From Acidobacteriota bacterium (lineage in GTDB: Bacteria > Acidobacteriota > DATKUA01 > JAFGBY01), in contig JAFGBY010000057.1 in the NCBI GenBank assembly GCA_016932915.1, forward strand, positions 1 through 34,511: DNA of 34,511 bases, in the 5' to 3' direction. The notes below the pieces were generated by a model, which saw nothing but the letters and a program-made list of their open reading frames with translations, did no database searches and was not told where the DNA came from. The stretch's first letter is position 1. The number at the start of each line of letters is the position of its first letter. Both the position numbers and the translations under genes were made by a program. Below, piece after piece: positions 18,222 to 27,249 of the stretch.

Positions 18222-18743
18222 ATGGAATATCAATCTAAAAACTCAAATGTCCAGGTTAGCGGAGGAGCGATTCAGGCTTTTTTGAATTCGCTAAACAATA
18301 AAGAACTTGGTATTAGATACCTGAAGCAACATGGTATTGAAAATCTTGAAGCAAATAAATTTTATTCTCAGCAGGCTTATCTTCTGGCCCAGAAAGACCT
18401 GGTAGCTGCTATTGGAGTTCCGACAGCTCTCGAAGGGGTTGGGGAAAAAATACCGGAACAGCTTCCACCTTCCAACGTTAAAGATGTTTTTGAATTATTC
18501 GAGACATGGATTAATCATTACCGAGCAAATAACCAGGGAGATAATGAGTCTTACATCAGAGTTACTGAGAAGGGTGAAAATTATCTATATCTTGAAACCA
18601 ATAATCCCTATCCATGTGCTTTTGACAGGGGGCTTATCAGGGCTTTTGCACGGAAATTCCATCCTACTGCAAAGGTGACAAAAGTCGGAGATAAATGCCG
18701 CGCAAAAGGTGACGCTGCCTGTACCTATCATATATTCTGGTAG
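18222..18743 (+). CDS. V4R/H-NOX-like small domain protein, tandem paralog 3
   Basis: MEYQSKNSNVQVSGGA...PCAFDRGLIRAFARKFHPTAKVTKVGDKCRAKGDAACTYHIFW; AAAGGAGAAA RBS. Confidence 0.75.
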   Translation: MEYQSKNSNVQVSGGAIQAFLNSLNNKELGIRYLKQHGIENLEANKFYSQQAYLLAQKDLVAAIGVPTALEGVGEKIPEQLPPSNVKDVFELFETWINHYRANNQGDNESYIRVTEKGENYLYLETNNPYPCAFDRGLIRAFARKFHPTAKVTKVGDKCRAKGDAACTYHIFW

Positions 18744-18760
18744 AGATAAATATTCTAACG

Positions 18761-18791
18761 AAAAAGGACATACTAATAGTATGTCCTTTTT
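18761..18791. terminator. Intrinsic terminator (potentially bidirectional) after paralog 3
   Basis: AAAAAGGACATACT-aat-AGTATGTCCTTTTT, perfect 14-bp inverted repeat with flanking A/T tracts. Confidence 0.85.
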
Positions 18792-18813
18792 ATTTCTAAA
18801 TTTCTTTTGCTAA

Positions 18814-18842
18814 TTGTCAACTGTGACATTATATTATATATA
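18814..18842 (+). promoter_or_regulatory. Candidate sigma70-type promoter for paralog 4
   Basis: TTGTCA (18814-18819), 17-nt spacer, TATATA (18837-18842). Confidence 0.4.
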
Positions 18843-18881
18843 CCGTGGGGCTATATTTTATGTAAATATGGAAGGAAGATT

Positions 18882-19403
18882 ATGGAATATCAATCTAAAA
18901 ACCCAAATGTTCAGGTTGCAGGTGGTGCGGTTCTTGCCTTCGTGAATTCACTCACAAATAAAGAACTTGGTCTCAAATACCTTGCAGCGCATGGCATCAC
19001 GGAGATTCAATCGGACAAGTTATATTCTCAACAAGCTTATCTTGATGCTTTGAAGGATCTGGTTAAGGCTATTGGCGTTCCGGGTGCTTTGGAAGGTGTT
19101 GGAGAAAAAATACCCGATTACCTGCCTCCGATGAACGTAAAGGATGTTTTTGAATTATTTGAAACCTGGATTAACCACTACAGGGCCGCAAACCCCGGCG
19201 ACAATGAATCATATATCAGAGTAACTGATAAAGGGGAAAACTATCTTTATATTGAAACAAATAACCCTGTTGCATGCGCTTTTGACAGAGGGCTTATCAG
19301 AGCTTTTGCTCGGAAGTTCCATCCAAATGCTAAAGTAACCAGTAATGGTGATATGTGCCGAGCCAAAGGAGATGCAGCCTGTTTATACCATGTGTTCTGG
19401 TAG
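18882..19403 (+). CDS. V4R/H-NOX-like small domain protein, tandem paralog 4
   Basis: ATG 18882 (MEYQSKNPNVQVAGGA) gives 173 aa, the same length as paralogs 1 and 3; ACAFDRGLIRAFARKFHPNAKVTSNGDMCRAKGDAACLYHVFW. Confidence 0.75.
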   Translation: MEYQSKNPNVQVAGGAVLAFVNSLTNKELGLKYLAAHGITEIQSDKLYSQQAYLDALKDLVKAIGVPGALEGVGEKIPDYLPPMNVKDVFELFETWINHYRAANPGDNESYIRVTDKGENYLYIETNNPVACAFDRGLIRAFARKFHPNAKVTSNGDMCRAKGDAACLYHVFW

Positions 19404-19442
19404 AGTAGGTATTACTTATTAATCTGCCCCACGCATAAGCAG

Positions 19443-19470
19443 GGAACATACTTTTGTATGTTCCTTTTTT
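19443..19470 (+). terminator. Intrinsic terminator after paralog 4
   Basis: GGAACATAC-tttt-GTATGTTCC followed by TTTTTT. Confidence 0.85.
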
Positions 19471-19487
19471 ATTTTATTGATTTATGG

Positions 19488-20459
19488 TTATTTAAGATCC
19501 CTTCCTTTTCCTGAATCAGTGATTGCTACAAGTTCATCCGGATAAGGATGGATATATGATTGTTCAAGAAGGTATTTGTTATCAAAGCGGATAGCCCATA
19601 CTTTGAGGATATGTATCAGAACACTCAATGGAATCCGTTCGTCTCGGTACTGTTCAATGAGGGATAAAAAATACTGTTTTTCATCCGCAGCCAGTTCTTT
19701 TTTCATTCCACCCATAGCATGCTCAAGAACATTGATATGTGAATTGAATCTCGCTGCTTTTATCAACGCGGTTTTTAATAAAGAATGATAATCTTTAAAG
19801 ATTTTTTCCACGGGTGTCTCCGGGTAGCTTGCGATTATCCTGCCCATTTCACGCATACTTGATTGATTATAAGCCATCAGAAGAAGTTTATTTGATGAAT
19901 GAAATTCCATCAGCTCGTTGATTTTTCCTGAGCCTGAGATTTTCCTGAATCTTGCCAATGTGAAAAGCCCTGTAAGAAAGTGCTCTCTTAGTGTGAAGTT
20001 TTTCAATCTGCCTTCATCCTCTATCGCTGCTCCGATAAAATATTTTAAAACTGCACCGCCGAAAAACCCGGGCGCTTTAAAAGCTGCTGCGTTTTTCGAA
20101 AATCCGTAGTAGCTCCTGACGTTTGCAATGCCGCATGACGGGGATCCAAATTTCAGTATAAATCCGTCCACATCTTGTATCGATTTAATAAAATTCTCGG
20201 TGAAGCCCTCCATCTCCTGCGTCACATCTCTGCCTGTTGCCGGCTGATAGAGATGGAAATTTTCCTTCTCATAGACGATCCTGATTGGTTCGCGTGGTAC
20301 TCCAAGCCCGATCTCGACCTCCGGGCAGATGGGGCGAAAATCAATGAATTTTTTAAGCTGTTCGATAAATTTATCCGGTATTACCTGCGCGTTATAACGG
20401 CAACGGTCAAAAGTCAGGCATTTACTGATAATTACGGTTGGTTTAGGAAAATCTCTCAT
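19488..20459 (-). CDS. DUF523 + DUF1722 (YbgA-like) protein
   Basis: IISKCLTFDRCRYNAQ...FRPICPEVEIGLGVPREPIRIV...LKFGSPSCG (DUF523) followed by EFHSSNKLLLMAYNQSSMREMGRIIA (DUF1722). Confidence 0.9.
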   Translation of the reverse strand: MRDFPKPTVIISKCLTFDRCRYNAQVIPDKFIEQLKKFIDFRPICPEVEIGLGVPREPIRIVYEKENFHLYQPATGRDVTQEMEGFTENFIKSIQDVDGFILKFGSPSCGIANVRSYYGFSKNAAAFKAPGFFGGAVLKYFIGAAIEDEGRLKNFTLREHFLTGLFTLARFRKISGSGKINELMEFHSSNKLLLMAYNQSSMREMGRIIASYPETPVEKIFKDYHSLLKTALIKAARFNSHINVLEHAMGGMKKELAADEKQYFLSLIEQYRDERIPLSVLIHILKVWAIRFDNKYLLEQSYIHPYPDELVAITDSGKGRDLK

Positions 20460-20560
20460 AAAACAACTCCGGGATTGGTATTAATATAACATAATTTTTA
20501 AATAAGGTAATTGAGTTTTTAACATGTATATAAACCGATACGGATTGGTTATAACAAAAT

Positions 20561-20580
20561 GGGGAGCTTTTCAGCTCCCC
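20561..20580 (-). terminator. Intrinsic terminator of the TauE/SafE gene
   Basis: Plus strand GGGGAGCT-tttc-AGCTCCCC; on the minus strand the hairpin is followed by ATTTTGTT, and the minus-strand gene ends at 20604. Confidence 0.75.
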
Positions 20581-20603
20581 TTATAAATTGGAAAAATGCA
20601 CAA

Positions 20604-21482
20604 TTAAAACAAGATTTTTGCGAGCGTCAGAAGTCCGAAAAATACTGTCGCGTAACTTATATACCTTCGTAACATGGATGCCGGCAACACTTTGACTGTC
20701 CAGGCTGATATCGGGACGGATAATATCCCCCCGATGGCCAGCGGCAGGGCGAGCCGCCAATAAGGCAAGCCGTAAGTGACAGCGTAGAGAGCCAGGCCTA
20801 TAATGCATACTATACCTTCAGCCATAGAAGTGATCCCGACGGCTTCTTTTTCCTGTACGCCCATGATAACCTGCCCGCCTGTGAGCAGCGGGCCATATCC
20901 GGCGCCGGATATTCCTTTGTTAAATGCTGCGATACCACCAAGGATGTAAATCTTTTTCCTGCTGTATCCGCCCAGGAATTTCTTTCCGATCATTATAAAG
21001 ACACCCATAGCAAGAAGCATTAACGCTATATAGATTTTTACGATGACCCTGGGTAGACTGATCATCAGGAAAACCGCAAGAACTGTTCCAACTAATGAAA
21101 AAAGAACGATAATCCTTACTATTCTTCGCGCTTCCGTTTTGCTGCCGAGGTCGACATTACCGAGTTTATGATGGAAAAATCCGGCTGACAATCCTGTGAT
21201 AAATTCTGAGAAAAGTATTGCCGGGATGGCATCGATAGCTTGAAAACCCAGGATGATCAGCGTGGGAGTCAATATGGTTCCGTATCCCATTCCGATCGAA
21301 GAGTCGACATATTCTGCTAAAAATGCAATACATACCAGCCAGAGCATCAGGACTTTCGCGTTATGCACCTCTTCGAGGTAGGTAAATCCTTTACTGAAAG
21401 TCAGGTAAATAAGCGCGGCGGCGCTGAGCAGCATGAATGCGACCCATATCCTTTGTATGATTGCTCTTTGTTTTTCGCTCAT
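20604..21482 (-). CDS. Sulfite exporter TauE/SafE family membrane protein
   Basis: VCIAFLAEYVDSSIGMGYGTILTPTLIILGF...GGIAAFNKGISGAGYGPLLTGGQVIMGVQEKEAVGITSMAEGIVCI. Confidence 0.93.
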   Translation of the reverse strand: MSEKQRAIIQRIWVAFMLLSAAALIYLTFSKGFTYLEEVHNAKVLMLWLVCIAFLAEYVDSSIGMGYGTILTPTLIILGFQAIDAIPAILFSEFITGLSAGFFHHKLGNVDLGSKTEARRIVRIIVLFSLVGTVLAVFLMISLPRVIVKIYIALMLLAMGVFIMIGKKFLGGYSRKKIYILGGIAAFNKGISGAGYGPLLTGGQVIMGVQEKEAVGITSMAEGIVCIIGLALYAVTYGLPYWRLALPLAIGGILSVPISAWTVKVLPASMLRRYISYATVFFGLLTLAKILF

Positions 21483-21830
21483 ATTTTTCTCCTGTCGAGG
21501 TTGATTCTGCGCAGGGAAAAATGTAGAGCCTGGTGAGATTCCTAAACGGTATACTCCTCACCTGAGGGGATTATTAGCCAGGATCGGCTGATTCCACTTA
21601 TTGCAGCTGTACCGCTTTTATTTGAGTACAGCGGCGGCAGAAGATAGCCATTCCATATATAACTTCAGTGTATCTATACTAATTCTCGAAATCAGGTATG
21701 CATTGATGAAGGTATCAGAGATGACTGAATTCGTTTTTCCCGCAACAGAATGGTAAAAACTGGTCAAGGCTTTTACCACTTTCAATTTAGGTTTTTAGGA
21801 GTTGCTTGTCAAGCGGCAACTGTTTCTTTT

Positions 21831-22925
21831 TCAGTACCTTAATACAGCGGCGATTCCGCCAATATCGGTAAGCCCCTGTATCCCCTCGGCGAATTCCACT
21901 TTGGCGCTGGTAAGCTCTGCCAGTTCGACTAGCTCTTCCGCAAGGTCGACTTTGAACACGGAATCCGAACCGCAGGCGGGGCATTTTGTGAGGTCTGCTC
22001 CGGCCCATAGGTTTTCGCAGTCCCGGCAACGGGCGCCTTTTGGGCTTGATGATTTGTTTATAAGGATTTCTTCCACGCGTCCGGTCTTCAAGGCTTCCAG
22101 GGTTTTTTCCGCACCCAGCACGGCGAGGCCGTGGCTTTTGTAGCGGGCTTTTATCTTTTTCCAGAGGTCTCGTTCCTCTGCTCTCTCGGCTTCCTCGAAG
22201 AGGCTGTAGGTTTCCTTTTCGATTTCGTTCTCGCCTTTCGAAAGGTCTATCTGCTTCTCGCCGATTACCTTGTCTTTCAGGTGTTTCGGCATCTCATCGA
22301 GTATCAGGCTGATTGTCTCCTTCGTCCCGGCGAGGATTATGCGGGAGAAATCTTCCACTTTCTCAAGTTCGGCGAGGTGGTTTACTATATCTTTAGTATA
22401 GTGTTTCAGTTCCTTGTCTCTGCGCCGTTCGTAGCGCTGTTGGGACCATCCGCCGACCTTTACATGGTTCTTGATGTCGCCGCGGATTTTTTCCTCATCA
22501 GTCATGGAGCCCATACTGACGGAGTAAATCTTCGTGGTCCGGTTATCGGTAGCGATGATAATATATGTCTCATATTCATCCTGCATCATCGCGAGCGGTT
22601 TGATATACGGTGATGAATCCACACGGAAGGCTGTATCGAATTTTAATTCCGGTTTGATAACTTCCAGCAAGTCGATCATCCAGCAGGCTATCAGGCAGAG
22701 CGAGCCGGATTTGTATTTGTGCTTCTCGAAGTAGTTATCGATCAGTTTGCAGTTCTCGGTGAAATGCTCCGCTTCATCCGGCTGTTCCTTCAGGAGCGCC
22801 GATGTCTCTTGCTTCCACTTGTCATAAGCCCTCAGGTATTCCGGACCGGAAAAGTACAACGTCACAAATGACCTCTCCCCGCTGGAAAGACCCGATAATT
22901 TCCGTAAATCAATCTTATCTGACAT
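21831..22925 (-). CDS. Bacterial eRF1/Vms1-like (baeRF-type) protein with zinc ribbon
   Basis: VKVGGWSQQRYERRRDKELKHYTKDIVNHL (eRF1 GGQ-loop-like), CRDCENLWAGADLTKCPACGSD zinc ribbon, and C-terminus LAELTSAKVEFAEGIQGLTDIGGIAAVLRY like eRF1 domain 3. Confidence 0.8.
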   Translation of the reverse strand: MSDKIDLRKLSGLSSGERSFVTLYFSGPEYLRAYDKWKQETSALLKEQPDEAEHFTENCKLIDNYFEKHKYKSGSLCLIACWMIDLLEVIKPELKFDTAFRVDSSPYIKPLAMMQDEYETYIIIATDNRTTKIYSVSMGSMTDEEKIRGDIKNHVKVGGWSQQRYERRRDKELKHYTKDIVNHLAELEKVEDFSRIILAGTKETISLILDEMPKHLKDKVIGEKQIDLSKGENEIEKETYSLFEEAERAEERDLWKKIKARYKSHGLAVLGAEKTLEALKTGRVEEILINKSSSPKGARCRDCENLWAGADLTKCPACGSDSVFKVDLAEELVELAELTSAKVEFAEGIQGLTDIGGIAAVLRY

Positions 22926-23080
22926 TATTATTCCTTATTTTCTTAGAACCTTAACAGAGAATTTGTTCAAATTCTAATGAAACTGGAAGATTTCCCTTTT
23001 TTATTTAATGTTTTCGACGTTGTTATAGGGAATACCTTTATGTTTTCTTCGTTGTACATTCCTAAAATAGGAGAAAAGAG

Positions 23081-23827
23081 ATGATAAAGATAAGAATGTT
23101 ATTAATTGCAGTGGTGGCCATGGCGCTGGCGGTAAATGTGAGCGCTGAAAGTAATTTTGAATTTGATATTGAAGGCGGATGGGTTTCCTCCGGGTATAAC
23201 GATGTGAGGATACCGAACGAGGGCGGAACGCTGTTCTCGCTTTCCGAGGATTTATCTATAGATTCCAAAGCATATTTCCGCCTCCGGGCGAGTTACTGGC
23301 TGGGCGAGCGGCATGTGATCTCCGCCCTGTACGCACCGCTTTCGTTCGATGCGTATGGAATCCTGCCGGGTGATATCCATTTCAACGGGACCGATTTCCC
23401 GGGTGGTAGCGAGGCGGACGGCTTTTTCATGTTCAATTCATACCGCCTGACTTATCGATATATGATAGTCAAGAACGAGGATATCCAGTTCGGGATCGGC
23501 TTCACGGGTAAGATCAGGGATGCGGAGATCAGCGTTGACGCTGCGGGGCTTTATTCTTCAAAGACGAATGTCGGCTTCGTACCGCTCTTGAATCTCTATC
23601 TCAAATGGAACTGGAGTGAAAATTTCGGCCTTCTTATAGAGGCGGATGCCGCAGCCGCGAAGCAGGGACGCGCGGAGGATGTCCTTACTGCCCTATTCTA
23701 CAAGCTGAATGATAACATGACTCTCAAGGCTGGTTATCGTTTCGTGGAGGGTGGCGCTGATGTAGATGAAGTCTATAACTTCGCCTGGATTCATTACGCA
23801 GCCGCGGGAATAATTTTTAGTTTTTAA
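23081..23827 (+). CDS. Predicted outer-membrane beta-barrel protein
   Basis: Signal-peptide-like start (MIKIRMLLIAVVAMALAVNVSA); alternating amphipathic strands with aromatic girdles and a terminal IHYAAAGIIFSF. Confidence 0.75.
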   Translation: MIKIRMLLIAVVAMALAVNVSAESNFEFDIEGGWVSSGYNDVRIPNEGGTLFSLSEDLSIDSKAYFRLRASYWLGERHVISALYAPLSFDAYGILPGDIHFNGTDFPGGSEADGFFMFNSYRLTYRYMIVKNEDIQFGIGFTGKIRDAEISVDAAGLYSSKTNVGFVPLLNLYLKWNWSENFGLLIEADAAAAKQGRAEDVLTALFYKLNDNMTLKAGYRFVEGGADVDEVYNFAWIHYAAAGIIFSF

Positions 23828-23880
23828 GGTATTTATAGGCTGAAAAGTAAGACTTCACACTTATCTACCTTTGAAATTAG

Positions 23881-23908
23881 CCCCTTCCTTAGCCAGGAAG
23901 GGGTTTTT
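23881..23908 (+). terminator. Intrinsic terminator of the beta-barrel gene
   Basis: CCCCTTCCT-tagcc-AGGAAGGGG followed by TTTTT. Confidence 0.9.
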
Positions 23909-23931
23909 ATTTTATCCGGATTATTTGGCGC

Positions 23932-26331
23932 TTAATAGGAAACAAGTTTCAGTTTTTCAGAAAATAGTTTTAAAAATTCCCTATCCAGAATTTTGATGGA
24001 ATCGAATGAGTCGAAATGCTGCCTGAACTCTTCTTTTGATAGAGCGCAGCCGAGTGTAAGAGAGGTCAGATCTTTAATAAATTTCTCAGAATCGTCCTGT
24101 TGAATCGGTATCATCTGTTCGAGGGGTTTAATGGTAATTAGCTCTACTCTTTTTACCTTTAAAGATTTAAACGCCCAGCCACCGTTTTTAACAATGCCGA
24201 TAATACTTATATATTGCCTGCCGGTCTCGAATTTTTTCCTGTAAGCCTTGAAAATAAAATATGAATATCTGCCTTCTGCTGAGAGATTTTTTTCGAGTAT
24301 TATATCCAGCAGGTATGAGGTTGGAATCAACGTCACCTCGGTCTCATTCATGTTGGTAAGTAGATTTTCAAGCGATTTTTCAGCCGGGATTTTCTGCCAG
24401 ATATCGGCTGCATTGATCATATAACAGGAGATATTCGGAGTCAGGTTGGATTCATCGAAACCATATAACAAAAGCTTCGAAATCTTCCCTTCTTCCCATC
24501 CATCCGTGAGCAGCTGGAAATTCGCTTTGTTTATCTTTCCGTCCTCACTAACAAAATTGGGGTAATTTTCAGGATTATAATTTTTCGCATAACATCCGAA
24601 ACGGTTAATTATCTGGTCCCTGGTAGCCAGGTTCAATCTAAGCCTGTCGAGATAATAATTAAGTTTTACGGGTGGTATAGTTCCACCGGCGAAAGTAAAC
24701 CGGTACAGCTTCCGCATAAATTCCTTATCATCCGCTTCCTGCCCCGGAATCCATGAAGACAAATCCTGGATATCGATATGATAATCAAGAAGTTTTGAGG
24801 TAAAAATGCTGCTTTTCCGGAAAACTGCGATTTTACGTGTGGAGTTATATTTATTCAGCGAACGAGGAATTTCGATGAAGCTAAAGTCCTCGAATACCGG
24901 AAGGTTTTCCCCGGATGAAAAGAAAAACCTGGCGGCATCGCCGCGGAATAAAATCAGTATATCCTTATCTCCCATACCGTTAAAAGTTTGAACGAGGGTG
25001 TTATCATTTTTATAGAAATCGAGTTTATCCCGGATAAATGCAGTGACCACCTGCTCCGGGTAGCTGTAGGAAAGAAAATCTTCCTTCGATATCAGGAATC
25101 GCGAATTTTCATTATCTTTCGCGATATCGACAAGCAGATGGTACTTAGTTTTCAGATGAGGCTCGGTTACCTTCACCGATGTTTTCGCTGAGTTATATGA
25201 AGTAAAACACAGTGCGATTGAAAGAATAAATATGGCACAAAAAGCCGGAATCCTAATCCGGTTTTTTTCTTTTGCAACTCTATAGAGTTTTTGGAACGTC
25301 AGTATAATCCCCGTTCCAAGGAAAATCGCAAGGCCCGGGTAAAACGGGAACATGTATCGTACCAGCCTCGAAGCGGAGATGGATAAGAGAGCAAGCGGCA
25401 CAGCAAACCAGAGCAACGGGAAAAGCCATGTTGCATACTCCCTGTTCTTCCGGTTGAACAATATATAAAGAATCACCATCAGCGGCACCCAGAGAAACCA
25501 CTTCCCGGTAACATTCTGGATGTTATTGATATGCGCGAGCGGTTCATGGTAACCCGGCTGGCTGGAGAACCCTCCTGAAATCCGCTGGATCAATTCCACC
25601 CGGATGAAGTAGCTGATGTTTTTATCCTGCGCCAGGAAATATGGGACCAGCCAGAGTGCGACCAGCAGGCAGAAAATCAGGATGGTATAGATGAATTTCC
25701 TGTTGAATATCTTTTTATCTTTTATCAACAGGTAGAGATACACGATGAACAGTGCGATTAAAACGGCTATATGTTTATAATAAAAGGCGAATCCGGCGCC
25801 GAAAGCCGCCAGGAAGGGATACCATTTTTTCTCATAATATCGAAGTGTTCCCCAGAAGAGGATAAGCATCCCCATGAAAAACCCGGTATCATACCCGTTC
25901 ATCCTTGACCAGTAATCCCGGTATAGATCATAGAAGGTCATAAATATAAAGACAGATAACAGGGCAGCCCACCTGTTTTTGCTGAGTTCGTAAGAAATCT
26001 GGTAAAGGAATATTAGAGATACCAGGCCGAGCAGGGCGCTCATCAGCCGGAGCGAGAAACCGTTTACCCCGAAGATGTTTAGCGCTAACTTCTGGAGCCA
26101 GCTCTTAAGTGGTGGTTTAAAAAAATGCGGAAGGTCGTTTTTTTCCGCAGGGTACATGTTGTCGTTAACTGAATCCCTGATATCGATAAGGCTGTATATC
26201 GATTCATCGGGATAGTGGGGAGTATTTTTGCCCAGGTTGAAAAAGTTCAGGAAAATTGCAAATGCCGATATCACCAGCATTAATGTGATGAAGATAATGG
26301 ATGAGATTTTTTTCTGGTTTATTGCGGGCAT
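23932..26331 (-). CDS. GT39/ArnT-like membrane glycosyltransferase with long C-terminal soluble extension
   Basis: HYPDESIYSLIDIRDSV...HFFKPPLKSWLQKLALNIFGVNGFSLRLMSALLGLVSLIFLYQI with many TM helices; residues after about 520 are non-hydrophobic. Confidence 0.85.
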   Translation of the reverse strand: MPAINQKKISSIIFITLMLVISAFAIFLNFFNLGKNTPHYPDESIYSLIDIRDSVNDNMYPAEKNDLPHFFKPPLKSWLQKLALNIFGVNGFSLRLMSALLGLVSLIFLYQISYELSKNRWAALLSVFIFMTFYDLYRDYWSRMNGYDTGFFMGMLILFWGTLRYYEKKWYPFLAAFGAGFAFYYKHIAVLIALFIVYLYLLIKDKKIFNRKFIYTILIFCLLVALWLVPYFLAQDKNISYFIRVELIQRISGGFSSQPGYHEPLAHINNIQNVTGKWFLWVPLMVILYILFNRKNREYATWLFPLLWFAVPLALLSISASRLVRYMFPFYPGLAIFLGTGIILTFQKLYRVAKEKNRIRIPAFCAIFILSIALCFTSYNSAKTSVKVTEPHLKTKYHLLVDIAKDNENSRFLISKEDFLSYSYPEQVVTAFIRDKLDFYKNDNTLVQTFNGMGDKDILILFRGDAARFFFSSGENLPVFEDFSFIEIPRSLNKYNSTRKIAVFRKSSIFTSKLLDYHIDIQDLSSWIPGQEADDKEFMRKLYRFTFAGGTIPPVKLNYYLDRLRLNLATRDQIINRFGCYAKNYNPENYPNFVSEDGKINKANFQLLTDGWEEGKISKLLLYGFDESNLTPNISCYMINAADIWQKIPAEKSLENLLTNMNETEVTLIPTSYLLDIILEKNLSAEGRYSYFIFKAYRKKFETGRQYISIIGIVKNGGWAFKSLKVKRVELITIKPLEQMIPIQQDDSEKFIKDLTSLTLGCALSKEEFRQHFDSFDSIKILDREFLKLFSEKLKLVSY

Positions 26332-26358
26332 ATCATTAATCGGGCGTTTTACACTATT

Positions 26359-27249
26359 TTATTTCTTTTTGAAATGTTCGGGTATCTCTTCACCGATTTG
26401 ATGAATCCGGTAGGTCGGGTAAGCGAAATCAATTTCCGGATGCCTCGCAAACTCCAGGAGAACTTTCTGCGCAATAAAGTTTTCAGATGATCTCATTTTT
26501 CTTGTATCCGTCAGGTACCGCATATTAAGTTCCACACCGAAATCAATAATCTTTGTCCATACAATCGGCGTAAGGTTTTTATACTGTATGACGTGTTTAT
26601 CCGTGAGCTTTCTTATTTCCTCCCGCGCAGGCTCATCCACCTTCAATTCTTTTGAACGTAGTATTTCAGTCAGGATTTCTTTTGCCTTCTGCCAGTCGCT
26701 TTCAAATGTGACGACAATCGGTATCTCGTGCCACACATATTTAAAACCCTTGGTATAGTTATATACATTCTCATTGAAGACCTGGTCATTGGGAGCGTAA
26801 ACAATCCTGCCGGTGCTTTGTTCATCCTTAAACCAGTTTCCGACCTCGAGGAGGATTGTATAATATATAGTGATGTCGATAACATCACCGATCAGGTTGC
26901 CGATTTGAATCCGGTCGCCTATTTTGTATAGTTTTTTTGTAAGAATGATTATCCATGCGTAAATTTTGATTGCGGGCTTATGCAACGCTACAACTAATGC
27001 TGCGCCGAGGCCGCCAAGAATAGCGCCCAGAGCTGTAACGTTTTTAACCCAGTATATGGCTATAAAAATGACTGATGCGAATCCTATGATGTAGTAAATC
27101 AACTTCCGGTATGCATGCCGTTGAAAAATGTCATCGACTTTACGGTTTATAAGGATTTTAAGTAAAAAAGCTATCAGGTATAAGCCGACCACAACACCCA
27201 GAGTAATACCAGCGCGGATTAAAAGTGATGTGACTTCAGCATCTTTCAT
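26359..27249 (-). CDS. MscS-family small-conductance mechanosensitive channel-like protein
   Basis: VTALGAILGGLGAALVVALHKPAIKIYAWIIILTKKLYKIGDRIQIGNLIGDVIDITIYYTILLEV...YAPNDQVFNENVYNYTKG. Confidence 0.88.
   Translation of the reverse strand: MKDAEVTSLLIRAGITLGVVVGLYLIAFLLKILINRKVDDIFQRHAYRKLIYYIIGFASVIFIAIYWVKNVTALGAILGGLGAALVVALHKPAIKIYAWIIILTKKLYKIGDRIQIGNLIGDVIDITIYYTILLEVGNWFKDEQSTGRIVYAPNDQVFNENVYNYTKGFKYVWHEIPIVVTFESDWQKAKEILTEILRSKELKVDEPAREEIRKLTDKHVIQYKNLTPIVWTKIIDFGVELNMRYLTDTRKMRSSENFIAQKVLLEFARHPEIDFAYPTYRIHQIGEEIPEHFKKK

Noticed and set aside
16950-19403. Tandem array as a CRISPR-like or non-coding repeat
   Set aside because: Repeat unit is a full coding gene of about 520 bp plus spacers, with protein-level conservation; no short direct repeats or spacers.
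21751-21821. Hairpins TGGTAAAA...TTTTACCA and AGTTGC...GCAACT as terminators of the eRF1-like gene
   Set aside because: On the relevant minus strand neither is followed by a T-tract, so only the inverted repeats are real.
22131-22613. 160-aa plus-strand ORF
   Set aside because: Entirely antisense to the eRF1-like coding sequence, no RBS or family signature.
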